NCBI GenBank assembly: GCA_026225945.1
Contig: JAMJFZ010000289.1
Span: 3,284,501 to 3,348,500, forward strand
Length of the DNA stretch: 64,000 nt
Direction: 5' to 3'
Source: Cricetomys ansorgei
Taxonomy: Eukaryota > Chordata > Mammalia > Rodentia > Nesomyidae
A program made the position numbers and the translations under genes. Every line of letters begins with the position of its first letter. Position 1 is the first letter of the stretch. The notes below the pieces were generated by a model, which was not told where the DNA came from, ran no database searches, and worked only from the letters and a program-made list of their open reading frames with translations. This document shows positions 24,392-36,260 of this stretch, in pieces.

Positions 24392-24884
24392 TCATTTTGA
24401 ATTTTTATTAAAAAGGATTTGCATATCATGTTCTTAGCAATCTCTAAGTTTCTGTACAGGCCAAAATCATTTCAATGATAACTTTTCCTCTCTGTTTTGG
24501 TGTGGTTCTATTCTTCCATTTTACAAACTGATTAATGTCCATGAAAGAATATACTGTCATGACCTAGTCAGTGGAAGATCGGGGAGGAAGGATAAATTTC
24601 ACTCAGTGACAGCTTCAGAATGTGAAGGTGGGGGCCATGCAGTAGCAGCTGCAGTGAGGGGTGAGCATACAGAATATGAGAAATTGAACACGTGACTTTA
24701 CTACTGAAGTTTCTTCCCACAGGCCTTGGATAGTGTTCTAACATCAGATGTGGAAAAGTAAAGTTGAATACATAAATTATCCACTCTCTCATAGAAGGTC
24801 ACATCTAACACAAAGATTAGTGAAGGCTCCATACAACAAAACTTATTGTAAGCATTTTCCATCTGTATTCTTTCCCCTCTTTGG
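24392..24884. other. Unique DNA, nothing recognised
   Basis: No gene or clear repeat. The minus frames at 24568-24988 overlap the adjacent B1 and are not coding. Confidence 0.45.
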
Positions 24885-25053
24885 TGTTGTTTGTTTTGTT
24901 TCGTTTTTGTTTTTGGAACAGGGTTTCTCTGTTGTAACTCTGGCTGTCCTGCAACTGACTCTATAGACCAGGCTGACCACAAACTCACAGAGATCTACCT
25001 TCCTCTGCCTCCAGAGTGCTGGGATTAAAGGTGTGTGCCACCACTGCTCTGCT
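24885..25053 (-). mobile_element. B1 SINE, well preserved
   Basis: Antisense B1 with a T-rich tail at 24885-24915, then 'cagggtttctctgttgtaac', 'tctggctgtcctgcaactga', 'ctctatagaccaggctgacc', 'cacagagatctaccttcctc', 'tgcctccagagtgctgggat' and 'taaaggtgtgtgccaccact'. The complement of 'ctgttgtaactctggctg' is the same 'cagagttacaacag' variant as in 21074-21240. Confidence 0.95.
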
Positions 25054-25199
25054 CTTTTTCCCCACCTTTAATGGATTCTCGAGGTTAAACACATTTCTCC
25101 AAAGACTTAAAGCTGGCATACACACATAAGAGGTGACATTTGTCTCTGAAAATGATTGTTTGCAGCTGCATTTGTGTACCGGAAAATCACATAATTTCA

Positions 25200-25733
25200 T
25201 CTTTCTTTACCAATGAATGGAAATCCATTGTGTATAAGTATCACATTTGCATCATCCATTCATCAGTTGATAGGCATATGCATATTGTGTCTATTTTCTA
25301 GCTACTGTTAATATGAAGGAAATTGGAGGAGCAAGTATCTCTATGGTGGTGGAATGTGGAATTTGGGAAATATGCCCAGGAGTGGTATACCTGAAAAATG
25401 ATAGATTGACTTACAGCTTTTTGAGGAACCTCCACATTATTTTCCACAATGACTGCAGCGGATTGAACACCCACCAACAGTGAATGAGTATTCTTTCCTT
25501 CATAGTCTGTCCTAGAATTTTTTTTGTTATTTTTGATATTGTCAATTATTTATTGATCTATTTTGTGTCTTCCCCATTGTGACTTGCGAAGGTTGCAATC
25601 TCAAAGTAGTTTTAAGGGTTTTGAACAAAAATACTCCTCAGCTATTTATATTTCTTCTTTTGGGAATCCTCTGCTTAGTTCCACACCATGTTTTTTAATT
25701 GGGTTATTTGTTTTCCTGGTATTAGTTTCTTCA
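25200..25733 (-). mobile_element. LINE-1 ORF2/3' segment, inverted relative to next
   Basis: Antisense LINE-1 words run in order: 'catccattcatcagttgata', 'tttctagctactgttaatat', 'gaggaacctccacattattt', 'tccacaatgactgcagcgga', 'caccaacagtgaatgagtat', and 'ttttttaattgggttatttg' at 25689-25708. It carries the end of ORF2 and the beginning of the 3' region. It abuts a plus-strand LINE-1 3' UTR at about 25734, so the two probably form one element with an inverted 5' part. No open frame survives. Confidence 0.8.
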
Positions 25734-26185
25734 GTAGATGGCAATAAATACAGAGACCAACAATTCAGAGAATAAGAAAATGTGAAGTGCTAAGTGCTAA
25801 ATGGGATGTCTATATCACACCGTATTCCCCTGAAGTTCAGATATCTTTATTAAAGTGTGAGGGAGACAGACTGTAAGATTCAGAGAGTAGACATTAGCAG
25901 TGAAAGAATAAAAGCCAGAAATAACAGCACAGTTGCACACATGGACTCAGAGAAGATGAGCCTACTCTCAGGACCTACACAGAATCAAGCCAGGCAACAT
26001 GCAAACCTGGTAATGGAAGGTTCATGTTTTAGCCTCCATAAGAAGCTATTGGCAGTTGATGGCTTCTGGACAGAGGAGAGTCAGTTCTCTTCAGGGCTTC
26101 AGCCCTGAAGTGAATATGGATCTAACAGAAAAGTAGAACTTATGTGGACTGGTGCCTTTTGCTCAATGTTACAGTGTTTGTAGAG
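25734..26185 (+). mobile_element. LINE-1 3' UTR (Lx-like), sense
   Basis: The span starts 'agatggcaataaatacagag' and 'accaacaattcagagaataa', then 'ctgaagttcagatatcttta', 'agacagactgtaagattcag', 'tatcggcagttg'-type text at 'attggcagttgatggcttct' and 'ggagagtcagttctcttcag'. This is the rodent LINE-1 3' UTR in sense orientation. Together with 25200-25733 it reads as one insertion of about 1 kb. The 83-codon frame at 25857-26108 is UTR noise. Confidence 0.8.
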
Positions 26186-26404
26186 TTCATAGCTTATCCA
26201 GTGATGTGCTAGTTTTCAACTTAGCATCTTACAGGATTTCCTGTATTCTGTTTGCTTTGCCTATTTTCTCTTTTCTCTTCTTACAGTTGTGCAGATTTGG
26301 ATGGTTATTCAGTTTTCCCTACGTTCTTATGGGAATTATGTGCTTTTCAACATAAACTGATCGTTGAATGAAACATTCTACCATGTAATGTTTCTATGCT
26401 TATT

Positions 26405-26462
26405 CATTTTATTTGTGAGACAGGGTCTCATTATGTAGTTCAGACTGACTTCAAACCCAAGA
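26405..26462 (-). mobile_element. B1 fragment
   Basis: Only 'gagacagggtctcattatgt' and 'agttcagactgacttcaaac' are recognisable, an antisense piece of the B1 right end. Confidence 0.55.
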
Positions 26463-26929
26463 TCAAAAATTAATCTTTATGCTTGGTTAACTTCAGTTTT
26501 GAATGAAGAGCTTGGGTATGGAAAACATTTTATTTGCTTATTTTTAAAGTACTTGAATCTTAAATCTACAGATATTGTTTTTAGTGAATTTCCTTTTATG
26601 CTACAATGGAGTATATCCCAAAACTGAAACCTGACACTAAATTGTTTTCTATTTCCCATGAACATCTTCCAATTCTTTTGCTATTTTGTGTTATAATCTG
26701 GAATCTATTTTGCTATGCTGATATGAAAACAGATTCATCCAATGAGTTCTTAGTGCTGGCTTTTTATAATTTATACCTATAATTTCTAGTTGCTTATTTT
26801 GTGATTCTGCAATATCATGGTTATCTTTTTCCATGTCTTAGCATATGAGTGAGTTCACTAAAGTGTTTCATGGTCTATTTCATTCATCATATGTTAACCA
26901 CTGTTTCATTATTTCACTGTTGCAAGTAC

Positions 26930-27250
26930 ACAAATTTTAATACTCTTTGAAATCAAGATCCATCCAGCTTCTAGCTTCATGCTTTCACTTAAGTTTGCTT
27001 TTGCTATTCAGGATCGTCTGCAGGTAAGTCTCCGACAATTATTTTTGTGTTTGCATACAAAAATGTCATTTGGAAATTTGTAGGAATTGCATGGAATCTG
27101 TAATGACCTTTTGCTGTATGGGCAGTTAAATCATATGAATAAAATCTCTAAAAGTAGAAGAACTTTCACTTTATTTACAAAGTTAGAATTTAAATTTCAT
27201 ATGTTCAAATAAGTTCTTTTTAAACTGATTTTATTTTGGGAAATATCTTT
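26930..27250 (-). mobile_element. Ancient LINE-1 ORF2 fragment
   Basis: Antisense of the late ORF2 region: 'gatccatccagcttctagct', 'ttttgctattcaggatcgtc', 'aatttgtaggaattgcatgg' and 'aatctgtaatgaccttttgc'. In this order it matches the conserved ORF2 segment that precedes the 3' end in many mammalian L1s. It is heavily decayed. Confidence 0.65.
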
Positions 27251-29538
27251 CATGCTTGATTTTGCTAAAATTGAGTAAAAGCTTCATTTTTGGCTTTGTA
27301 AATGTGACCTGTTGTACATTATACATGCAGGGATGAGCTATATGGTATTAGAGAAATTGGCAGTGTGTGGAAACTTGTCCTTGGCAGAATATGAAGCATA
27401 ACTATAAAATTAAGCCTGTGATATCAGTAAGTGATGTGGCTTTATGGGACCACCTTCACATAAGTTACCTGCTATTGACTGAAGATAGTCCTGTGGACAT
27501 GCAGTTTGGAAATAATTTAAATTGCTTTCAGTGACTTCAATACATTCTTACAAATTCCATCCTATTTATTTGATTATTTTGCTCTCAATCTGTCGTATTC
27601 CTTTTCCTGCTTCACTCATAACAATTTAGATTTTACAGTATTATTACCATATGTGAAGTATATAAGATAGTGGGTTTAATTATGGCTATTTCTGATAGCA
27701 GTGGATATGTTGTTAATATCATTTTATTCATTCATTGCTAAAATTTATCAAAATTTGCCATAGAAATTTTAAAATAAAGCTCACAGACAGGCAGAAACAG
27801 AGCCTTGTATTAAATCCATGTTATGCAAACTGAAGCAGTCCAAACAGAAAGCCCTAAAAATCTGTATTAAGAAGGCGAAAAAGATTCATAAAAATGGAAC
27901 ATTTACAGGTATGATAAATTATATTATAATACTTTTATAGTCATAAATACTAAAAAATACACTCAAGGAATTTTTCATCATGCTTAGTATATACACTGAT
28001 AAAACAGATCATTGTGGTTAGTTCATATTCCAAAATCATGGCATGTAGTTTAATTTTGCCCATGAAATCAGGTAGAAACAGAAACTTGGAATAGAATATA
28101 AATGATTGATTATGTTCTTTTGGCTTTTTTAAATTAATATAGCAGAGAAATGTTATCTTGTGTCAAATTCAAACACTTCATGTTTCTATAGCTAAATTAC
28201 TTGGCCAAAAGATTGCAGTTCTATGTAGTAGGTTATGTTTATTTCATCTTATGGTTACAATCCACAGTGTATAAATTTTGGATTTGACTTTTCATCACTT
28301 ATGGCTGTGAACATCCATGACTGGAGTGGACGAAAATGTCTCAAAACTAACACAGAATATAATACAGATGCATAGCATATTTTAGTATAGAAATCATGAA
28401 CGAGCAGTCTCCAATATAAATTTTGCTTGTCCAAATTGACCTATATTACAAGTTCACTTTAAAACAATGTTCTTTTAAATCTTGATGATTATTACATGAT
28501 GCAGACATTTCAAATGATTGATAACAGATTTTAAAAACAACCAGTGCTGATTTTAAAGTACTTTGGTATATTCTGTGGGCAAATCTCTTGCTGTAGTCTG
28601 CTTAAATCTTCCTATGTTGCTCAAGACATGATATATAGGCCATGAAGCCTCCCAGTTTGAAAGTCAAATGTCAAGTGAAATGTATGGATCGTCTGCCTTC
28701 AGTGTGATTCTGCCTTTAAGAAAAATAGATTAGATGGAAAATTATGTTGCTCAGCAAATGCATAAGAAACACTTTTCTCAAAATTCTTGGAAAAGTGATA
28801 TGTTGCTTGTCATACTCTGACCATGTGAACTCTGTTGAGTAGCATGTGTGTTAGTGGGGTGACTCGGGATAACAGCAGATTCTGTCATCATACTGATCCA
28901 AACAAATAACTCAGGCTCATGCTACAGACCAATTCATTAAGCAGGTAAATTCTGTAGCTCAGGAATTCAGATATGGTGTAATTGAAGGCCTCATTTTGCT
29001 ACATATGTTCAGGGCTTTAGTGAATATTATCCAATTAGCTGTGGATGGTGTGCGAAAGAACACTGGTGGATGAAATTATATGGGCAATCTTTTGCTCACA
29101 TATTTGATAATTGGATTGTCATGTCCTGAAGGCTAGTCTCAACTAGTTCTGTCAACAATTTACTTCACATGGTCACTACACGAGGCTTGGGTGTCTCACT
29201 GTGTTTTGAATAAAATGCTCCAGGAAGATAAGGAAACCTAACATTTTATCATCTGGCCTCAAGTGTCAAACAGTCATAGTAATCGTTAGATCTTATATAT
29301 TCAATAGAAACTCGGAGTTTAAATTTTTAACAAACACAAGATAATGAGGATAGTTGAAAAAGAAAGGAAAAGACAGATACTTGAGTAGAAATGGGTCTTC
29401 CTCTTAGGAGAGATATGTGCTAAGCACATAACAATGATTGCTTGTCAGTACATAGGAAGAGACGTGGCATAACTAGGTGAGTGTAATGAGCTGAGTCCAA
29501 GATAAAAATCAGATTGTAGACTGGAATAAAAGTGAGTA
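27251..29538. other. Unique DNA, nothing recognised
   Basis: More than 2 kb without a recognisable gene or repeat. AT-rich with no long frames on either strand. Confidence 0.5.
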
Positions 29539-29730
29539 GAGGCCTACTTAGATGGTTCAGTACATAATCGTGCTTTTAGTACAAGTGTAATGACCAGAGT
29601 TTGATACCTGGATCCCATGGTAGAATGAAAACCTACTTCTAAATATTGTTCTCAGACTGTTAAGCTGGATCCATGTAGTCCCACTCACAAACATGTAATA
29701 ATACTAAGCAAAAGTAAAACAGAAGGAAAA
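29539..29730 (+). mobile_element. B3-type (B2-related) SINE
   Basis: Sense B3 layout: 'ggcctacttagatggttcag', 'gcttttagtacaagtgtaat', 'gaccagagtttgatacctgg', 'atcccatggtagaatgaaaa' and an A-rich end. tRNA-derived head, well diverged. Confidence 0.75.
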
Positions 29731-30780
29731 GAATGAGAAAGGACTCACCATTTAAAAATTGGATAGTACATATTTAAATTTAGAAATAACGCATATAACT
29801 AATAAAAGAATGAACAATAAATAGAATGAATGAACAAAACAGAACAATAAAGAATGAACAAGACAGAAATGTACAGATGGCACAGACAATTATATATAAA
29901 CCAATGTCTATATGATTTTTTTCCAAATGGAAATGCACATCTTGATATTATACAGAATACTTGGTTCTGTTTTTTTTTTTTTTCTATAAAGATGGATGTA
30001 CCATTGATATCACTGACAGAATAGCTCTGCAGATGTATTTCCAAATTTTTTGGTGTATAATCAGGGACACAACTGCTACACATAAAGAGGAAGATATGTC
30101 ATGGAGGGAAGACCAAGGCATTCTGATAGAGCATAGCAGAGATGAACAGGTAGGTGAGCATTCATTATTTATTCTTGAGGGAAAATGAAAGATATTGGCA
30201 AATGGAAAAGAATTTAAAAAAGTTATTTTAGCAGTCTAGCTATTATTAATAAATGATTGAATGGACATCTTTAATTTCAAGGGAGATTCTATGGCAGCTA
30301 AAACACAAATTCACAGGAAAATAAAGAGATAAAGGGAATCATACAAGTAGATAGATATCATAAATATAATTTAGCTATAACCTCTTCCATTTCCCATTTC
30401 ATATAATATAAAACTACTTTACCAACAAACAAACTCTATTGTTGGATTTATAATGTAAAGATGAATAGATGACAATATAATCTATGTGAGATTAATTTCT
30501 AAGGGAGAAAAATGTTGGAATAAAATATTTGCATTCTGTTACGTTAGTTTTTATTAATCTATTCATGCCCAGTTCCCTTACAAATTAAAAAGACAAATTT
30601 TATGAACTTTATTTGAAGTTGCTTAAAGTTAGAGTATATCAGTTAATACAAACATCACAAATGTTACTATAAAGAAGCTCTTAGGTTACATTTTCTTGTG
30701 AGAACAACTAAAAGTCAACTGCTTAGCAAAGCTCCCTGGAGGAAAGCATTTGTATGCTGCAGTATTTTCATTGCTGCTTC
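29731..30780. other. AT-rich unique DNA
   Basis: No gene recognised. The minus 94-codon frame at 29799-30083 and plus 75-codon frame at 29961-30188 cross a T14 run (about 29970-29983) and show no domain. A (GAACAATAAA)-like short repeat lies at 29811-29870. Confidence 0.5.
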
Positions 30781-31579
30781 CATGTGTACACCTCAACTTA
30801 CACGCCTACCATTTTTATCCTTCCCCGTCCATTGACCCACCCCCTTCCTCCAATCTTCCCCAGGGTAGAAGCCCTATAGCATTTCTGTGTCCATATATAT
30901 GATCTTTCTTTAAAGATTTATCGTATGATGACTTCCTGCAGCATTTTCATCCACTAGGTGGCTTCTTTTAATTAGACAGGATCCTCTAGGTATATCAGGA
31001 CACAACTATCAGAGCAATGGAGTTCCAGAAGCCTAGGGCCTAGGGCATAGGTCCTGACATAGGTGTAAATTTGGTCCTTCAGTCACCAGGGCACAGTGTG
31101 GAGTCCACTACTGCAGAGTGGCCAATGTAGTGATGCTTCTGGACCTTGAAGTAAGAAACAGTCAGGACCCAGGCAATATAAGGCTGAAGCCAGTAACACA
31201 AAAGAATTGAGGGGTGCAGCAATGTGCATTCCAGCCCAGTCTTGTTGTTAATATGACTCTACTGCAAAGTGGAAGAGGGGATCACTTCAGTAGACTAGGG
31301 GAACTAGTATAGACTCAGGGAAGATATGTGGTTCACAATGCAGGGTACAGAGCAAGCCAAGTCTCTATTGCCCTGTGGAGGATTAAGGTCAGGGCTCCAT
31401 GTTGACTCAGGCATTGGTTGTAGTCTGAGGGCTACTCTGTCATTCAGGATCCCAGCTCTCAAGAGACAGCACACCATATCAATTACTGGGGTCACAACTG
31501 CTCCCCTGGCATGAAGCTCCAATATTAATGGGCTACAGGGTAATGAGATTGCTTGGGCATCATGAAGGGGTAACAGTAG

Positions 31580-31631
31580 AACAGCAATTCTACTCTCTGT
31601 AGGTTAACAGCAATTCTACTCTCTGTAGGTT
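31580..31631. repeat. Perfect 26-bp tandem duplication
   Basis: A 26-bp unit beginning 'aacagcaattctactctctg' occurs twice with no mismatch, head to tail. Perfect identity inside an otherwise decayed repeat implies a recent slip or duplication. Confidence 0.95.
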
Positions 31632-31656
31632 CCGCTAGCCAGAATGTACATCACCT

Positions 31657-31660
<4 letters not shown>

Positions 31661-31698
<38 letters not shown>
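31661..31698. repeat. (GA)n microsatellite
   Basis: About 19 GA units, uninterrupted, just downstream of the 26-bp duplication. Confidence 0.97.
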
Positions 31699-31700
<2 letters not shown>

Positions 31701-32894
31701 TGCACATGCTAGATGCTGAGGTTGCAGTGGCTCCCTGGGACCAAAGTTCCAATATCTAGAATAGGCATTGGGTTAGTTAATGTTCTAAGGAATTATGGCT
31801 GCCTCTTTGGACCTAGGTTGCAAGTAGGCACAGGCAGAACTCAGTAGCAGCTAAGATGTTGAACAGAGTTCCCTCTGCTTGTTCCTAGGGTTAGCAGAAA
31901 TGCGTCAGCTCACTGGGAAAGCTGTGGTGCCTGATTAGATGAGGCTATAGAATTAGCAGTGATTACAAGAGACCACACCACTAAAGTGAAACATTGCTTT
32001 GTGGGACTGAAAAATCAGCAGCAATTAGGAAGAGATCAGGATCATTGAGGTAAAATCTTCTGCCAAGTGTTTCCTCCTTGGTAGCAAACAGAAGTTGTGT
32101 TCTAGCAGTGGCGTAGGTTTTACCATGTGCTGGCAGCTGAACTTAGTAATGTGTAAGCATATCCCAGGTGGTACTGATTTTGAAGGCATAAAAGGGTCAT
32201 GAAGGACTGCTGAGGTTATGCACCGTTGAGAAGCCCAGAGAGACCAATGTGGAAAGTGTACCCACAGTAGCAGTTGAAGACCCAGGATGAAAGACACAAT
32301 TCAAAGACTCGAAGCTTGCCACAAAGAGATCCCAGTAAAGACTACTGGTGAAAGCTCAGCCCAATTGAAGCTGGAGATAGCATTATTTTGGAGATGTAAC
32401 AAGCGTGGGATGACCATCAAGGTGAGCAGCAGCCGTGAAGTCGAGCCAGCCTGAGGCCATGGGAGAAGCTGAGTGAGCTGTAGCCAGCCTGTTGGAAGAG
32501 CCCGGAATACAGTGAGTGAATTGCAGAAGTCTGATACTGAGCTTTATACTGTTAGACTTTGTCATTGCCTTATAGAAATTGTGACTGTGTGTGACTGTGC
32601 CCTAGTTCTTTCCTCTTGGAATAAGAAAGGATTTAACATGTTTTTGATGATGCTGGAGCCCATAGTTGGGAAACTTAGAACTTTGAAAGAGATTTGGGAC
32701 TTTTAGAGATAATGGATTTTTAGAAAGATTTTGGACTTTAAAAGCAACTGAATTTGAATGTTTGAAGACTGTGGGACTGTTAAGGTTGTAATATATTTTA
32801 GATTGTGATATTTATTGATATGAAATCATGAGGATGAACAAAAATAAGAAAGGCAATTGTTAAATAATATTATATTGGTACATCATGATGAGAA

Positions 32895-33300
32895 GGGTTA
32901 ATTATCCTGGCTAGTTTGATGTCATCTTGACACAAACTAAAGTTATCTGGGAGGAAGGAACCTCAATTGACAAAGTGCCTCCATGAGATTAGGGTGCAGG
33001 CAAGCCTGTAGATCATTTCTGTGATTGATGGGGGAGGGTTCATCCCATTATGGTGACACCTTGAGCTGATGTCCTTGGTTCTATGAGAAAGCACGATGAG
33101 CAAGCTATGAGGAGCAGGACAGTAAGCAGTAACCTCCATGGCCTCTCCATCAGCTCCTGCCTCTCATTTCCTGCTGGGTTTGAGTTCCTGTCTTAGCTCT
33201 TTTCAATGGAATATGATTCAGGGTATGTAAGCCAAAACCCTCTCCTTCCCAAATATCTTTTGGTCATGATGTTTTATCAAAGCAATAAAAACCCTTAAAA
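32895..33300 (+). mobile_element. Rodent repeat with 'AATAAAAACCC' end (TGTCTTAG family)
   Basis: The segment starts near 'atcctggctagtttgatgtc' and includes 'catcttgacacaaactaaag', 'ggaaggaacctcaattgaca', 'gtgattgatgggggagggtt', 'gcagtaacctccatggcctc' and 'ggtcatgatgttttatcaaa', ending at 'gcaataaaaaccc'. Its right half aligns with 40380-40548. I know this as a very common rodent interspersed repeat, but I am not certain of its class (non-autonomous DNA element or other). Confidence 0.6.
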
Positions 33301-35159
33301 AAAAGTTCTTTTGGCGATTTCATTATTCTCTCCTAGCCAACATAGCCTGGGTCTGGGGAAAGTGAGGAGTCAATGTCCCCTACTACTTATATTTATATCT
33401 ACAGAGTGATTTCCCTCCTGGCTCTGAGTTATACCACGAGGGGACATCATAGAGGACATAATGTGCTTCATTCATCTAGCTGATCCTAATAACCTGCTCA
33501 ACCACTGTCCTGCAGTACTGTTGTATTACTCTTGTCTTTCTTCTGAAAAGCCGATGTTTTTATTTGAGGAAGACGTTGGAAACCTCAAGTGACATATAAT
33601 TGATGTCACTCTCAGATATAATGTTAACTATAATTTCATTTTAATAAGGTGTTATCTCTAGTCAACATACAAACCTGGCATGAATACATAAATTACTGTT
33701 ATTTACTGCACAATTAACTGTAATTGAGACATAGTTCAAGAAGGTTAGCTGTTGTCTTGCAACTTTATGTTTCTGAAAACACTAAGAAAAATGAGCTTTA
33801 AAATATTTAATTATATTAGTTTGAGAACGTATATTCCCATAATGAATTAGGCTAACATTTGATTAGGTATACATGAGTAAATACACTTCAGATTTTAACT
33901 CTCTTTCTATACTATTGTATGTATACTATCAGTATGTTTAAAAAGACGAGAGAATATCAGAAGAGTCTTTAGACTATGACTGGCCAAATGAGATCTGAAC
34001 AAGATCAACAACAATAGGCATACTAAAATGGATCAGGGAAAGGCCACAAGGAACTACAAGCAAGCAAGGAATTCTGAGAGCTGGCGAAATAGTGTTACCT
34101 AAGAAAAAGCACAGGGACTGGTTATCCAATGCCAACTGAATACATATAAACGACTAACATACAGACTGAGCACATAAATAACAATAGAAGTTCTTATGCT
34201 GACTTTATTTTCAGAGGCTTCAAGAATCCTAACTGACTACAAGTGTTATCAGCTGACAGCGTTTCTGTCTGGAGCTCCTCAGCTCACCAGAGGCTTTTAG
34301 CTCATTAGCCGTTTATTCCAGACCCTGCGAGCATAAAAAGGAACAGAGGTACTATATTCATCTGCTGCTTCCTGATAAGTAGGAGCAGAATTGTGTTTTT
34401 AGGTTCCACCCTTCAAAGGGGATTTTTACTTTGATCTATCAGCAGGAGGAGAGTTTGAATGGTATGGATCATGTGATTTCCATCATATGCTCCTAGAGAA
34501 CCTTTGAAAACAATTAAGTAGACAGGGAGCTATTGTGAGTAAGATGAATCTACAGATTTAGCAGATCCAGTAGGGGAACTAGCCAGGATAGCTGTTGTCT
34601 AATGTAGACACAGTAATGGCAGTGATTTGACCAGGGAAACCCTTCTTTAAAAGATATAAATGGCAAGAAGGTTAAAAACATAAGTAGGAGCATACTGGCA
34701 TTAAACAGTGATTAAGAGGAGGAGCCAGAGTAGGATGGAACTAGAACCTCATCCATAGGAGGATGTGTGTCATAAATTTTTAGTTGGTTCCTAAGTCTTT
34801 GGTCCCATCTTCAACCATTTTAGATTGGTTGGTGCAGAAACAGCATTGTTTTTTGAGGTGGGTGCAAATATCACCAAAATTAGCAGTAGACAGGAAACCA
34901 ATTCTTCATTAATCTTTGAATATCACAATAGCAATAGAATAGAGTTAGTCCTGGACAATATTACTGATTCACAATGTCCTTAAAGTTTTCTGAGAGCTAG
35001 TGAGACAAAGAGATTGACTCACATACAGAAGCCCTCAGTCCAAGATTTGAGTTCTGGATCCTAAAACAATGCCCAGAGTAGCAAGAAGAGGACTGAGTTG
35101 GATGACTGATTAGTCAATTTTCAAAGGTCACCCAAACTACTATTAGAATCTTGGGATCA
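33301..35159. other. Unique or unrecognised repeat DNA
   Basis: No gene is recognised. The part at 34370-34910 has the mixed composition of an ERV internal region but I cannot match it. No long frame crosses it. Confidence 0.4.
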
Positions 35160-35510
35160 CAAACCCATGAAGCAGTACATTTCTGTGAAGGCTCAGTAAG
35201 GAGACAAGGAGGTGTTTTCAAAAGTGGAAGTCCTGCCAGACTTCAGCAGAGGGAACCACCATCATGGCCAACACCATCCTCAATAATAGGAGTCCTAGCA
35301 TCCCAGCTGAGGTGTTTAATTGAATCAGAACTCCTCATGTATTCTACTGGTATCACATGCAGATCGTTAGCAATTATACAACCCCCACAGAAATCCGACA
35401 CCTGCAAACAATATAAGACGCAAGGCCTAGGCAGACATTCACACAACAATGCATAAAACATTTTATACATGATGAAAAATAAACTTCAATATTTCCCCTT
35501 TCTGTATAAT
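35160..35510. mobile_element. R1 repeat, copy 2
   Basis: It shares with 13300-13690 and 45430-45680 the words 'tcagcagagggaaccacc'-type, 'ctgaggtgtttaattgaatc', 'tattctactggtatcacatg', 'cagatcgttagcaattatac' and 'acacctgcaaacaatataag'. It is followed directly by the 35590-36260 block, suggesting one longer element. The minus frames at 35243-35610 are non-coding. Class II or III ERV-derived is possible. Confidence 0.6.
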
Positions 35511-35589
35511 TTTCTTTTATCTTTGTAACACAATTTAACACTGCACCAGCAAAATCACTTACAAGAGGAACAATCATGAGGGTTTTTAA

Positions 35590-36260
35590 TGCACAAATGA
35601 AACCAAACATCTCTCAAGCTTCTCAAAGTCTTTGGACAGCAGAAAAACATTATCAATGTTCCATTATCTGGAATTCATCATGATCTTCTGGGCTTCTCCA
35701 AAGGATTTGGATCAGTTCTCTGTCTCTGCCCTCTGTAGCACAGACAGCTTGTCTTCCAGGCTGGGACTGGCTCACACCATTCATTGCTGCTGCTCTTCTT
35801 GGTGGTCATTCCATGGTACTGGCATCTTCAGAACACTGGGCTCTTTTGCTGCAACTGGGCTGCACTTTCACCAATAGCCTCTCCTAGGCTCTTTTCATTG
35901 TGCCAAGCCTCAACTTCTCTGTATGACCACTCCATTCTGGGCCTTCAACTGCTACCAAGGCTGCACTTAATCCAAAGGCCTATCCTGGGCTCTCTTCATG
36001 GTGCCAAGCCTCAACTTCTTTACATGACTCCTTCAGTCTAAGCCTTCAACTGCTTCTTTGGCTGCACCTTTACTAATGGCCTCTCCTTGGCATTACAGTG
36101 CCAAGCCTCAGCTGCTCTCCACAGATCCCTTCATGCTCTCAAAATCAGTAACACCTGAGTGACTCTTAGAGCACCAAGTTGGGCTGCAAGCATGAGATAC
36201 AACCTCATCCAGTTCTGGAAGACAGCTTCTGTGTGGTGGCCTGAGAAAACACTTTCCAGA
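35590..36260. mobile_element. Repeat with ~100-bp internal tandem units
   Basis: The phrase 'gtgccaagcctcaactt' recurs at 35900, 36001 and (as 'gtgccaagcctcagct') 36098. The phrase '(t)caactg...ggctgcactt' recurs at about 35850, 35945 and 36046. This makes a ~97-101 bp tandem of nearly three units at 35840-36140. The end text 'gctgctctccacagatccct' and 'gaagacagcttctgtgtgg' matches what I recall of an abundant rodent ERV-like repeat. The plus frames (35632-36041) are open only by chance. Confidence 0.6.

Larger units (their letters stand above)
30781..32894. repeat. Composite medium-reiteration repeat block, unassigned
   Basis: This ~2 kb block is more GC-rich than its surroundings and reads like retroposon sequence. 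The left edge is pyrimidine-rich (30820-30870). Two stretches resemble each other ('gaagctccaatattaatggg' near 31513 and 'caaagttccaatatctagaa' near 31743). The right half (32000-32890) matches my memory of a rodent medium-reiteration repeat with 'gttgagaagcccagagagac' and 'tcagcccaattgaagctgga'. I cannot name the family or prove one element rather than several. The short frames within are non-coding. Confidence 0.5.

Noticed and set aside
34370..34910. Possible ERV internal region
   Set aside because: Texture suggests it, but no ordered match, LTR ends or coding motif could be found.
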